Part shown: positions 25,691-36,534 of the stretch, in pieces
Layout of the letters: each line of letters begins with the position of its first letter
Numbering within the stretch: the first letter of the stretch is position 1
DNA from: Archilochus colubris
Lineage: Eukaryota > Chordata > Aves > Apodiformes > Trochilidae
Assembly: GCA_023079485.1 (NCBI GenBank)
Contig: CM041108.1
Location: forward strand, 4,464,001-4,528,000
Reading direction: 5' to 3'
DNA: 64,000 nt
Program-made: the position numbers and the translations under genes
The notes under the pieces: model-generated
Told to the model about the DNA's origin: nothing
The model's database searches: none
The model's input: only the letters and a program-made list of their open reading frames with translations

Positions 25691-27249
25691 CCTCCTCCCA
25701 CCAGGGTGCTGCTTCAAGCTCTTTCTAGCTTGGCCACAGCCTTGGTATTAGGTTTTGAAGGACTCACCAGAAATTCTACCATCCTCTCCTCTTCCCTCTT
25801 CAGCCCAGACCCGCTCACATACCAAGGTAGGTCTGAGGGGGGGATAAAAAAGACATTTTGTGAAACAAATTCAAATCCCCATGTACTCCTACTTCGGATT
25901 TTTCATGTTTCAGAAGGACACCCTTGCCAGCAAGTACTATTTCTGATCTGCGTTGGCCTGGCTGGGGAGGGCTGGGTGGGCAGAGGTACAGGCAGCAAAT
26001 ATATCAACTCTGGTAAAGATAGTGCAGATTTGGAGCTGTAAAATCATATTTTCGTGATCTTAAAGTAACTTCTTAGCTCTCAAAAGTTGGAAGAAGACTT
26101 AATATGGAGTACAGGTTAGCATCCATCTTTTGGGAGCTTTTCACACTTGAACTGGAACAATTTAAAAGCAGCCCAACAGTACTGAATAATCTGACAGTCT
26201 TGAATCCATCATCTCAATTCTCACAAGAACTATGGAAAGATCTCTTTAAAAATTCTCACAAATATTCTCTCCCACCCTTTCCTGAAAAGATGCAGGTGAT
26301 AGGAACACAAAGCATTATTCATTCCCTCCCTTCCTGACATTTCAGGTATAATAAAGGAAGCCAGGTATGAAGGGGACATGGTAGGTTAAGAGCAGTCTTT
26401 TCATGCTGAGTAAGAGATGTAAAAAAAAAAGACAAGTGAAATTGTACATTATTAGATGATTTTTAGTTGCCCTCTCAATACAAAGAGCAGCAGCATTAGG
26501 TTATAGGAAGAGTTAAAAAACATGTAAAAAAAACATGTAAAACAAAACATGTAAAACAAAACATGTTCCAAAGGGAGGAGAGCTGACTGGGAGAGGGAGA
26601 AGTCTTACTGCCTAACAGGTTCCATGCTAAGGAATCTCAAAAGTTTAGAAGGAAGCTGAAGAAGGTTTTTCAATAAAAGGTTGCAAATTGGGTCTGGTTT
26701 CTCTGCACATGGATCCATTATGAACTAAGCTCTCCCATGTCAGCAAGAGTCCCCTCCCACATTCTGGAGTCCAGGCAAGCACCAAGGAAGAAGAAAAAAC
26801 AGATGCCAACTGTGCCATGTGTCACATTGGTCCAGGAACACATTCTGGGTTCAGGATAGAACACATCAGAACACAGCCAGAATTAACCTTGCCTGGAGAA
26901 ACAGCTGTGATATAAGCTTTAGGTTTAGAAAAAAGGTACCTGTTTACCTATTGCCTGATGTCTCTACTATTAACCAATTACTGAGAGGTAGCTCAGAGCA
27001 GCAGTGCTTGCTAGCTTGACTATTATAGTTGAATATTTCAGGGCTTGCTAATGGGAGATAAATTCATGTACAGGAAATTGGATGCAATTAGAGTAATTTT
27101 AGCAATGGAGCTGACCTTTTTCTTTGAATTGCAGGGGTCCAGAGATATTATGTTTCATATTATTTTATTTGTTGTAAAAGAAAAGCTTTTGTGTTTGCAA
27201 CCACCAGAGCAACTTGCCTCAGCAAAGCAAAACAAGATGCAAACTAGGG
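25691..27249. other. Unique non-coding DNA
   Basis: No gene was seen. The string CCACCAGGGTGCTG at about 25699 is near the CTCF consensus but has a mismatch in the core. The 14-bp minisatellite is entered separately. Confidence 0.5.
26515..26566. repeat. 14-bp minisatellite (CATGTAAAACAAAA)n
   Basis: CATGT recurs at 26521, 26534, 26548 and 26562, giving periods of 13, 14 and 14 bp. Units two and three are identical, and the first is one base shorter with A in place of C. The array is preceded by an A-run and ends in CATGTTCC. Confidence 0.9.
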
Positions 27250-27375
27250 TTTGGAGAATGGTCTGGGATTTAAAATTCCTTAATTCTAGTCCCATCTTTG
27301 TCATCAACAGTGTGACAGCAGTTTTGCCTGGCTGTGACTCACTTTGCCCATCTTGAAGGCTTGGGATTGTGGTTC
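27250..27375 (+). repeat. MIR-type SINE remnant
   Basis: ATTCTAGTCCCATC…CATCAACAGTGTGAC matches the MIR stretch AATCCTGGCTCTGCCACTTACTAGCTGTGTGAC. CTGTGACTCACTTTGCCC, then ATCTTGAAGGCTTGGGATTG matches the later CTGTGCCTCAGTTTCCCCATCTGTAAAATGGGGAT box. Order and spacing agree over about 110 bp. Nearby open frames overlap it and are not genes. Confidence 0.6.
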
Positions 27376-30300
27376 CCAAATATCCCCTTCACTCTGTTTG
27401 ACACCTCCCTTATGTGGTGCTGACACTTTTCAGCCTGGTCTTGGTTTCCCCTGAGAATCCACCTTGCCAAGTCAGCTGAGCAGTCTGGGGGCAAATCAAG
27501 TCATTCCAATGGGGACATTCCTTTATTAGGATAAATATTAGGGATCTTTTCCAGCCCTGCTTTCTCTAGCAGTGCTTGGGTAGGATCTGGAAGGTTTGCC
27601 AAGCAGCAGTATCATTGCAGGGGTGGCTTTAATCAGCAGAGGCCTGAGTGAATCTTGTTGTTGGCAGCCAGTCAGAACTGAATGGACATCAGAAAACAAC
27701 TGTCACTGTATTTTCAAGCTTAAATATCTTCCCTTTGCCTCTGCTGCTTTATGCTCCCTTGTCTTATGCCTAACCTCTGGTTTTGCAGCTACCAGTCAAA
27801 ACTCTTCAAAGTCTAGCATCATGGGCTTAATACAGAAAGTGCTTATTTTTAACACAGACTGATGCCTTTTCTCCCAGATAATGATGATTGATTCTGTTTT
27901 ACATCCTTTGTCAAGGCTTAGCACACGGCTAGAATTTTAACTAATCCTTCTTCTGGTACTTCCATGCATCCATCTGTTCCCTCTGGATCTCTCTTATTCT
28001 CCTGCTTTAAGTAATGAACTTTGCTACACTCAGAACAATCTATTAATAAATAACAATCTCAGAGATTACACGAGCCAATTAGTAGTAAAGAGGCATCAGG
28101 AACCCATGGCACTGAATGGGAGAAATGTGGGAGGGCAGAGAAGCTGCCAGTCCTGGTACACACAGTTAGCAGAACCCTCCCTGCTGGCTGGGGGCAAAGT
28201 TGGGCAAATAATGCTATAAACAAATCCATAGAAATTAAGCATGAACACTTCTGTGCAAACTATGTCTGAGCAACACAAAGGAAGGAGTAGAACTGCACAA
28301 ATTCTAGTATTCTCTGACACATAAAAGTGGAGATGTTATTTGCAGCTACAGTTCAGGCAAGCAAAGAGAAAGTCCAGCTGCTTGAGCACTAAAAATACAA
28401 TAGCTCTGGTAAGGTTTTCTGCTTTAACTTGTTTGGATTTATCACAAATGAAATGGTAAAACACATTGAAGATCTCCTAAATTTTCTCTGTCCTTTTCCT
28501 TACCAGTTCCTATGTTTATGCTCCCAGTTACACTGACCCAGTGTAACCCAACCAGCATGGCACTAAGGTTCACTTGGTGAACTTTCTTTGCCTCCCATCC
28601 TGGTGACACATGAAGCAAATTACTAGTAGAAGTAGCAAAAGATGAAGATGACAAACAGGATGCATGTCCTGTCACTTCAGCTTGTTGACTCAATAGACAA
28701 TCAAGTTTCCTACTGCTCATGGAAAAGCCAGAAGGTTCCAGGGGGTGACTGAGCCCCTTTGGCAACACAGGGAGATGAACATCACCCAGAGACAGCTCTG
28801 ATCAGACAGCTCTCCATAAGTCAGGGTTGGACAGTGGTGTTCCCTACACTGTTTGGGCATTTAGATATGGTCTAAACCTTTCACCCAGCTACGTTTTTGC
28901 TTCACCCAATGCTAAGCTCATGCTTGGATGTTTAGCTGAAAGGTTTGCCAATATATTCATTTCGTTCCTTTTATTTGTGGTCTTCATTCTTCTGTCCTCT
29001 CTTCCTTTCCCTTTCATTTCTCAGCCTAACTCCTATGGTTTTTTTCCTCATTTCTCCACCTCTCTGCCCTTCATAATGACTTAATCTGGCAGGCAGTGTG
29101 ACAAGAGAATGAATCGAACACAGAGTTTTCTTGCTCTCCAGATTCATTTGAAGATTTCTCCCAGATGCAGCTCTAAAGCCCCAGATTCAATTTCCCTTTG
29201 ACATAGTAACTGAATTAGTCTCATATTGTCATACATAAATTACTTGCAAACCTAGTGCCAGGAGAGAAAGACAGAGGAAAAATAGATAAGAATAGGATTC
29301 AAAGGAAGGTGTGACTGTGACAAGCAACAACAGAATAACAATGGGCGACCAGCAGGTGACATCTATCATGTGTGACAAACAAGGAGAGAGCCATCTCTAT
29401 ATCAAACACAAGAATTATTCACCTCTTCTTCTCTCAGCCCTTGAGCCATTAAACCTTATGCTGAGGATTTCTGTGTCTGCAAAGAGCACACAAAATAGCT
29501 CCCAGTTTGAAAAACATTACATCGGACTTGGAGCTGAGTGGGGTGGGGTTTTTTTCCTTCCTCACAAGACACCCTGCATGGAAATAGCCCCACTGCCCTT
29601 AGCTAGAAGAAAGAGACTGCTCCTGCAAAAGTCATTAGAGAGAAAAGCTAGATGATGCCTTTCCCATCCCCCTGAGCTGATTTTAGGGACCTCAGTTGCT
29701 CCCAAGCAGCTTTTCCAGGCTGCTTTTCCTGGGGGGCTGGCAGGGAGGGCACTGCAGGCAACCACTGCTCCTCAGTGCAAGCTCCCAGCCTCCTGCTCTC
29801 ATTCTCCCCTTAGATTTCTCCTTCTCTCCCTTATCAGCTGAAAACCAGGGCATTTGGAAAAGGTGGCTGGATCAGTACCAGATGTAGGACTGCAATGGCA
29901 GATTGGTGTCCAGGCAGGCAAAGTGAACAGCAAGGAGATTGAGAGCCCTTTTGCATTAGCACTGGAATGGTGAAAAACATCTTGACAAGGAGCCCCTGAG
30001 TTTATAAACACAAGGGAAGAGGGGTAAAATCCAGAACACAGTCATCTGTAGAGCAGTATCAGGCTCAGAGATGCTGAACTTCAAACCAAAGCCTTATTTT
30101 ATTTGCCTGTTGACAGAGTGAATGGGTTTATTGGTCTTTCTAACCCACCTCTGAGACAGTAAAGGTCTCTTTAATCTGGCAAAGGCATAGCAAAAACTAG
30201 AAGCTTAAACCTGAAGCTAAAGAAATCCAGGCTAAAAGTAGGACATGCTTTCTTTTTTTCCAGCAGAAAAAACAGTAAGCCATTGGAACAGCTGTCCTGG

Positions 30301-31014
30301 AGGGTGGAGTGAGTTGTGTTTGTCATTGTTTTTGGTCAAAAGTGCCCATTTTCATCTTAAAAGTAGCAAAAGGAATAAAAAGAACCCCAAAATTCTCTTC
30401 CCCAAGGAAAAATTACAAGCTGAATAGGGATCATCAGTATCTGTTTCCTGCCATGTACCTCCTACTACTTGTTCCTTTTTGCTTTTAAAAACACACAGAA
30501 AATTTACTGATCTTTGGGTCACCCACTGTAAAAAAAAAAAAAATAAACTTAGCAAATCTGAGGTATCAAATAAAGAGCATTTGCTGTTAACATGCACAGC
30601 CCAGGGAAGTCTGAGTGGGTATTCAGAATCCTGAATTCAGAGGACAGGCTGAAATCAGGGGCCACACATGGGTTGATTTCAGTTCTGACTCTTCTCCTGC
30701 CTCTCAGTTCCACACAGTTGGGGTGCACAGGCACTGCCCATCTGGATGTGCTGACACTTTGACACCCAGCAGGCAAAATCCAACCCTCAGGATCTTATTT
30801 AAAAGGAAAACCAGGTCCTTTGTTTTATGCACTGCCATGAGAAATTAAACAAATCTCCCAAAAATAGTAACGAAGTAAACTGGCAAAGAAGAGAAGTCCT
30901 TTCAACGTAAATATACTTTTTTTTTTACTTCCTCCCAAGCAGTCCTGACACCAGACAGCCTTTGCCCAATATCTCTGGACAAATCCTTTCTTTGCTTGGC
31001 TTGCAGTCACTGGA
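27376..31014. other. Unique non-coding DNA
   Basis: No gene was seen. A 14-A run is at 30530-30543. The patch at about 27870-28090 has AT cores such as CCAATTAGTAG and looks mildly enhancer-like. Open frames at 29311-29655 and 28442-28768 show no family resemblance. Confidence 0.5.
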
Positions 31015-31085
31015 ACTAACCAAGTTATTCAGGGAGGGTCACACAGACTTTGTGTCCACTCAGGATTGGGATAAGTTGGCTTAAA
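31015..31085 (-). repeat. MIR-type SINE remnant, antisense
   Basis: On the plus strand AAGTTATTCAGGGAGGGTC, ACACAGACTTTGTGTCCACT, then CAGGATTGGGAT follow the reverse complement of MIR: AAGTAACTTGCCCAAGGTC, ACACAGCTAGTAAGTGGCAG, AGCTGGGATTCGA. The match is compact and co-linear. Confidence 0.55.
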
Positions 31086-31094
31086 GAGCAGCAA

Positions 31095-31200
31095 GACTGA
31101 TTTAGGTCCAGACATTAGGAAGCATTATATCATAGGAGAGAGAAGCACTGGAAAAAAATTGTCAAAAGTGGAAGCAAAACCCCCCAGGAAGTGTTTTCCA
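31095..31200 (+). repeat. CR1-like LINE scrap (near-3' region)
   Basis: CCAGACATTAGGAAGCATTA, then AGAGAAGCACTGGAAAAAAA, then CCCAGGAAGTGTTTT resemble the CR1 3' sequence where a TAGACATTAGGAAAAAC box is followed by AGGCACTGGAACAGG and a GGAAGTGTTTAAG box. Much of the intervening sequence is lost or too diverged to align by eye, so this is probably an old fragment, less well supported than the CR1 at 33575. Confidence 0.45.
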
Positions 31201-32484
31201 TGGAGGTTAAGTACCAAAGAACACTTCATTTAGCTCCACTAAGCCCAGAGCTCCTCACAAATCCAAACTCCATGGAAAAGCTGTTGAAAATATAGAAAAT
31301 GCTGTGAAGAGAAGAGGCTGAGGCTGACTTGGACATCACTCTGAGTGTCTGACATGCAAACCCCACTCCCCTGATTCCTTCCAGAAGGAGCCAAAGCCCC
31401 TCAAAAGCATTAAAGGAACTTTCCACAGTGAGAAACTGAGAGATCCCCCCCTCCTCCTCCCATGAACATCAGCCACTGACCTTTTCAAACCATGCTTGCT
31501 GTAAAATATTACATTTGTTATCACCAGTAACCAGTGGAGGAAGGGGCTGGGGAGAAGTCTCCAGCCTGCTAACATGCTAGGCAAAGGGCTCTGCGGTTGT
31601 AACAACCTACAAGGAAGTTTTATGACTATATCTCTGGCATTTAAAATTAATATAGTTGAGAGATACTGTTTCACAGCATAATGGCTTTCTAACAAGGTGA
31701 ATGCCATGAACCCCTGTCTCAGAGAAGAAGAAGAAAAAAAAAGATGGTTGTTCTCCATGCATTTGTTGCTCTTGGAAGAGATTGTGGCACCTCTCAATGA
31801 GACTATATTTTAATTTATATCTGAACCCTCTGAGTGTGCACAGAGGTCTATAAAAGCAGAGAGAGGATAGCTTTAGCCCAAAGATGCTCCCATCAGTCTG
31901 ATGACAGGCTGGTGATGGATTGTTCCAGTGCTGATAAGCTGCCATTTCTGTTTGCTTTCAGTTCTCCTCTCCTCCTTTCCTTGGCTATTCAAAAAGTACC
32001 TCAGCACAAAATGGTCCTTGCTTGTCTGAAAGGCCTTTCTGCTCTAAAAAAGCATCCCTGGAGCTAGGGCAGAGATCAGGAGCTTGCATTGATTTTTATC
32101 ACTGAACTTAATCGCTGCATTTAAGCAGATGATTTTTTTTTTTTTAAATAGAATAAACCAATGAATCAAGAAGTGAGACTAACTTTGCTACTGGCTGGAT
32201 GACTGCTGGAACATTCTTTGCAAAACCACCAGATTAACTTTTGCATGATCTATTCACAACATCTCTATGAACTACCACAGTCTCTGACATCTTCCAGAGG
32301 CTACAGGGGTGACCACAGAAAGAGTCTGCATTTTGAAGATGTTTTATTCAGAAGGGCTGGGTTCTCTCCTTGCTTCCAGTGGCTTAGATTGGGATTAGTT
32401 TTTCTACAAGCAGGATGCTTTCAAAACAGGGTGTAATTACATCCCTTGACATCAGAATATTGTGCAACATCCACCTGCTCCTCA
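31201..32484. other. Unique non-coding DNA inside the repeat island
   Basis: No gene was seen. A TATAAAAG string at 31849-31856 matches the TATA-box consensus, but no initiator, CpG-rich sequence or transcript evidence accompanies it. A 13-T run lies at 32133-32145. The overlapping minus-strand frames at 31336-31945 show no domain. Confidence 0.5.
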
Positions 32485-32585
32485 GCACTGCTGCTACCAC
32501 AAAACTGTCTATCAGTGCTCAAAGGTCTGATCTTGGGCAAACTGCTCATTTCCCAAGCCCTGGGATGTTTGTTCCTAGATGCTTT
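32485..32585 (+). repeat. Possible MIR-type SINE remnant
   Basis: GCTGCTACCAC…CTGTCTATC is followed by GGTCTGATCTTGGGCAAAC, then TGCTCATTTCCCAAGCCC. The CTGATCTTGGGCAAAC box matches MIR TGTGACCTTGGGCAAGTC, with a CTGCCACTTACTAGC-like box before it. Downstream agreement fades quickly. Confidence 0.45.
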
Positions 32586-32704
32586 TAGTGCCATTTGTTG
32601 GGCCATGACCATTTAACCAGCCAGTTTTCTTCACACTGTAACAATAACCACATTTGAAACATCACAAATCTTTACCTTGTCTGCAATCTGGCTCAGCTAA
32701 GGAC

Positions 32705-33110
32705 ATGGATCATCAGCTAAATCATTAATAAAAGTATTGAATAGCTGTGGGCCAAAATAATCCATCCCTGGGGAACTTGTTTGAAACAACCTTCTTCATT
32801 GATACTGTCATTTGAACAACTGCATTTTCAGCTCTGTTGCCAAGCCACACTCAGCCACCTATCACAGGCCCTATTAATTTCACTTCATGAAAGTTATTCT
32901 TAATTAAAATGTCAGATGATACCAAGTCACACAGAAAATTAAGGATATGCTACCAACACCATAATACAGATCAGTCAGATCCATGTATCTGTCAAAAAAG
33001 TCAGATTTGGTTGTTGAGATCTACCTTAGAGGACACTTTGCTGACACAGATTAATTTTATTTTTATCTGCTGATTTGTTCTTGCCAAAGTACCAGATCAG
33101 CCATACCTCT
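32705..33110 (-). repeat. CR1 LINE ORF2 (reverse transcriptase) fragment, antisense and degraded
   Basis: The plus strand follows the reverse complement of amniote CR1 ORF2 over about 400 bp: ATCATTAATAAAAGTATTGA, TGTGGGCC, ATCCCTGGGGAAC, a CCAAGCCACACTCAGCCACC box, AAATGTCAGATG, ACACAGAAAATTAAGGATAT, TCTGTCAAAAAAGTCAGATT and CTGATTTGTTCTTGCC. Read on the minus strand, 32776 down to 32765 encodes Val-Pro-Gln-Gly, the hallmark tetrad of non-LTR reverse transcriptases. The frame around it is broken by indels and stops, so it is a dead fragment. Divergence is much higher than in the CR1 at 33575. Confidence 0.8.
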
Positions 33111-33574
33111 GTGTAACAAAAGTTTGACCCCAGACTGCTGCTTCCAGCACCATCTGTCTTACCTTTTTTTTTTTTTTACCCCTATTTAAATCCTGCAAAT
33201 CTCAGAAGGATTTTGCAGACTTTCTGAGCAAGGACTGTGAAGGTTTTTACATGTCCAACTAGAAGCTGTATAACCATCCACATCCCATCTTTCCAAAGGC
33301 CTTATTTGCTGATGTGCTACATGGCTTGTAGACACCAGAGCTGGCTTGCAGCCAGGCAGATGAGAACAAGGGCAGAATGAGCTCATGTCTGTCTGTACCC
33401 ATGCATGGAGATGTTCCCATAAAGGTGGAAGAACTTAAATCAGCACCTCGGTTCTTAAGCAGGCTTTGGTGCCTTCATTTTGCACAACTCTGGGAGGAGA
33501 TGAGAGCCAACTGTGTACAATACAGATAAATATTAACAGCCAGACAGAAGCTTGAGAGCTGGAAAGGAGTGTTA
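33111..33574. other. Spacer between two CR1 fragments
   Basis: Contains a 14-T run at 33164-33177 and otherwise unique sequence. A CCAGCACCATCTGTC string near 33146 resembles half of a REST site, but the second half is absent. No gene was seen. Confidence 0.5.
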
Positions 33575-33910
33575 TTTCCAGGAGAACCTTGTTGTGTCCT
33601 TCCAGGGTCTGAAGGGGCAACAAGAAAGCCAGGGAGGAACTTTTTAGGATGTCAGGGAGTGCTAGGATGGAGGAATGGATTCACACTGGAGGAGGGGAGA
33701 TTTAGATGAGGTGTCAGGAGGAAGTTCTTCACCATGAGAGTGAAGACATTGGCACAGGTTGCTCAGAGAGGTGGTGGAAGCCCCATCCACCCCTGGAAGC
33801 TTTTAAGGCTGGACAGGGCTCTGAGGAACCTAAGCTGGTGGGAGGTGTCCCTGCCCATGTATTTGGGTGACCTTAAAGGTTTCTTCCAACCCTGAAAATT
33901 CTATTATTCC
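33575..33910 (+). repeat. CR1 LINE, 5'-truncated 3' end
   Basis: This is a clear avian CR1 3' terminus. In order it shows CCTTCCAGGGTCTGAAGGGG, CAACAAGAAAGCCAGGGAGG, GGGAGATTTAGATGAGG, GGAAGTTCTTCACCATGAGA, GGCACAGGTTGCTCAGAGAG, GGAAGCCCCATCC, GGAGGTGTCCCTGCCCATG and CTTCCAACCC, ending in a decayed ATTCTAT-type 8-mer terminal repeat (ATTCTATTATTCC). It covers only the last few codons and the 3' UTR, the usual result of 5' truncation during retrotransposition. It is better preserved than the neighbouring fragments, so it is probably the youngest insertion in the window. Open frames on either strand across it are not host genes. Confidence 0.95.
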
Positions 33911-34282
33911 AGGTGATACCTTGACAGGAGACAGCTCCCCTTTTGAGAGTGTGACCCAGCAGGGCTGGGTGAACAAGTGTTTAAATTCCAGCATTAAGCC
34001 TTCAGAAGAAACTGGGACCATTCAACCTCTCTCCAGATAAATTTGCCAGCAGGCAAAGCTGGCAAACCAGCTGTCAATGGTTTTCCATCTCCTTCCTCCC
34101 ACCCTATCAGAGCAACATCTCCTGCAGACTAAATATAGCTGAGGCCCTTAGGGATGCAGGAGGGGCACTGCTGCCCCAGCCCAGCTCCCAACCTCTTTGC
34201 TTTCCATGCAGCAGACTCCAAACATCTTTGCAAGGAGAGGGAATAAATAAGTGCTGAGTGACACAGTTTTTAACAACAAAAT

Positions 34283-34515
34283 CACTCTGTGGACAGAGTG
34301 TGTAATGAGTTCCAGTCAGAGTAAGTTATAGAGGAATAATTTCCTAATACCTGGAGCTAGCAACCGCTTCATGGATGTTTTTTATTCCTGGGTTGTAAAT
34401 TGATTTTATACATCATTTATCAATGGAGACCTGGCTATAATAATAGGTACATTTTAATATTTATGCCTCTCCACCTTCATGCTCAGCAAACAAATGGTAA
34501 CAATAGAACATGGCT
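34283..34515. promoter_or_regulatory. Candidate conserved non-coding element with an inverted repeat
   Basis: CACTCTGT and ACAGAGTG form a perfect inverted repeat at 34283-34300. About 215 bp of AT-rich sequence follows, with TAATGAG, GAATAATTTCCTAATACC, TTTATCAATGG and a GGTAACAATAG (SOX-like ACAAT) core. It has no repeat or coding texture. The regulatory call is inference. Confidence 0.25.
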
Positions 34516-35569
34516 GGTGTTACAAGCCACTGGGATATCTTCCCCTGCTCCTAGGTAAGGTGATGAAGGTCTGCAAGTGACAGATAAACCCAGAGAAATT
34601 TGATTATGTGATGCATAAAGAATGACTCCTGTGTTACTGAAGAGAATTAAAGAAGTGCTGAGGGCCTAAGGTTTGTGCTACATTTCCATATATTGCCTTT
34701 ATAAACCAAAGGCACCAACATCCAGCAAGGGATGCACTCCCCCCACCCCACTGTGTCCAAGAAGCTGCAGATCTACAGCACAGTCCAGGGCATTTCTCCA
34801 GGACCAGGCTTGGATGTGCTTGGGTGAGCAGGGCTGTTGCATTGTAATGATTCCTCCAGATCATGCTAAACAACAGGAAATCTCTCTCTGCTTTGGGCAA
34901 AGGCTGTTCTGCAGGTGTGGAAGGATAGGTAGCAAACTGCTCCTCCAAACACCAACCCCCCCTTCCTTTAGTGCTCACTCATGTAGAGCTTTCAGTTTCA
35001 GTGGTTTACCTGCTGGGAAGCAGCTTTTCTAAATTTTTTCCAAAACATTTCATACCTGTTTATTTTCATCAAAACTGAGAATAAAACCTCTGACAAGTTT
35101 CTTCATTGGTGCTTGTTACAGTCTGCTCAAACAGGACTCCTGCAGAAAGCTGCACTTCCCCCTGCCCCAGGGATGAAACCTGAATATTCAGCAGAGAAAT
35201 TAGGAAAATACCTCCCTGCTCACAGCTACAGCTGTTCTGCAGGCAGTGACTTAATCTGTGGGCACTGGGCTATCCAGAAAGGAGATGAATACTCAGAGCT
35301 TGCACACTGGTTCTGTTCACTTACACCAGAACCCCATTTTCATGCTGCTAAGGAAACCTGTGCTGTCCTTTAGCATGAGGAGTTACCCCCCTGGAGTCAT
35401 CAACTGAGGGAGTTACACTCTGCAGCTTCCAACTGCAGTAATTATCTGCCTATTATTGATGTTGATTAGATGAGATCCTCTCTATGTTAAATACTCTGTT
35501 TGTTTATAGGTATGGGTACAAACTGGAAGCATCACAACCTCAGCCCACATTAACAAAGCAGGAGCAGCT

Positions 35570-35572
<3 letters not shown>

Positions 35573-35602
<30 letters not shown>
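35573..35602. repeat. (AC)15 microsatellite
   Basis: Thirty bases of pure AC dinucleotide, uninterrupted. It is expected to be polymorphic in length and is the longest pure dinucleotide run in the window. Confidence 0.97.
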
Positions 35603-35604
<2 letters not shown>

Positions 35605-36100
35605 CGTTTTCTTTCCCCCACAGTGCTACAGTCAGTTAATAAAAAATATGAACTTTGTTAATATTTTGCAGCCTCAATTAACCGTGTACCTGAAGCACCT
35701 TCCCAGCCTCTCCTTTGCACTTCGTGAGGGAGGATGGAGCAATGGAGGAGTGGGGTGACTTGAGCAGAGCACCTTTACTGAACCCATCTTGCTTCTGCTT
35801 TAACCAGAAAGCCAAGTGCCCTTTTTCAAGGGCATTAAGGAGCTCAGAAGTTGTGCCTTGCAGGCCAAAGCAAAGCTGAAATGTGTGGTTACATCACTCT
35901 GGCTCAATGCATTTCTGGGTGTCAGTCAAGCGTGCTCTGAGCTCGCAGCAAACACAGCCAGGGAGGCTTTGACCTCACACACATTCCTTAAAAGATTAGC
36001 CCACCAATTTATCTGCCTTTCCAACCAGCAATTGGAAAGTTGTTGGCTCAATATGGGATGGAGTGAAGGCTGGCGAGTGAAGGACAGCAATGGTTAAGCA

Positions 36101-36265
36101 GGCAAGTAAACAACCTCAGTTTGACAGCATCCCATAACTTCATTGTCTATTGCCAATAAAGGGGAGCATTAGAGAAAATTCAATTGAGAGGACAAGGCAT
36201 AATGTGGGTAATGTGATGTGCTCATCACAATAGCAGACTCAAGGTAATCACTATCTGACAAATGC
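36101..36265. promoter_or_regulatory. Candidate conserved non-coding element with SOX-type cores
   Basis: Contains CATTGTCTATTGCC and CCAATAAAGG at about 36140-36161, two closely spaced SOX-like (ATTGT/CTATTG) cores beside CCAAT and a HOX13/CDX-like CAATAAA. AATTCAATTGAG and CACAATAGCAG follow. No coding or repeat signature is present. Function is inferred only from motif density. Confidence 0.25.
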
Positions 36266-36534
36266 TCTGGAAATGCAGCACTGCAAACAGGAGGCAGAAA
36301 TAAACACACTGAGGAGATCTGTTTAGTAGTGGGAGGAAGTAATGAGGATGCTGAGGCTCTGCCTGCTTAGAAGGACAACATGAAAGCACCTCTTGCTCCC
36401 TTTTTCCTCTCTTAGCTTTTTTCCCCTTGCTATTTTTTCAAATGTTGGTGAAAACCACCCAGTTTATCTGGACTGGAAGGCAATATGGCTTTGCTCAGTG
36501 TCTTACCTTATGATCTGAACATCCTGCCTCCTGA

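Larger units (their letters stand above)
33911..36100. other. Unique non-coding DNA
   Basis: No gene was seen. A perfect inverted repeat (8-bp arms, 2-bp spacer) lies at 34283-34300, and the AT-rich patch at 34301-34515 follows it. The frames at 34634-35032 on both strands are not recognised. Confidence 0.5.

Noticed and set aside
33435..34021. Minus-strand open frames across the CR1 copy
   Set aside because: They overlap, in antisense, the 3' end of a CR1 LINE and its flank; no host protein is suggested.
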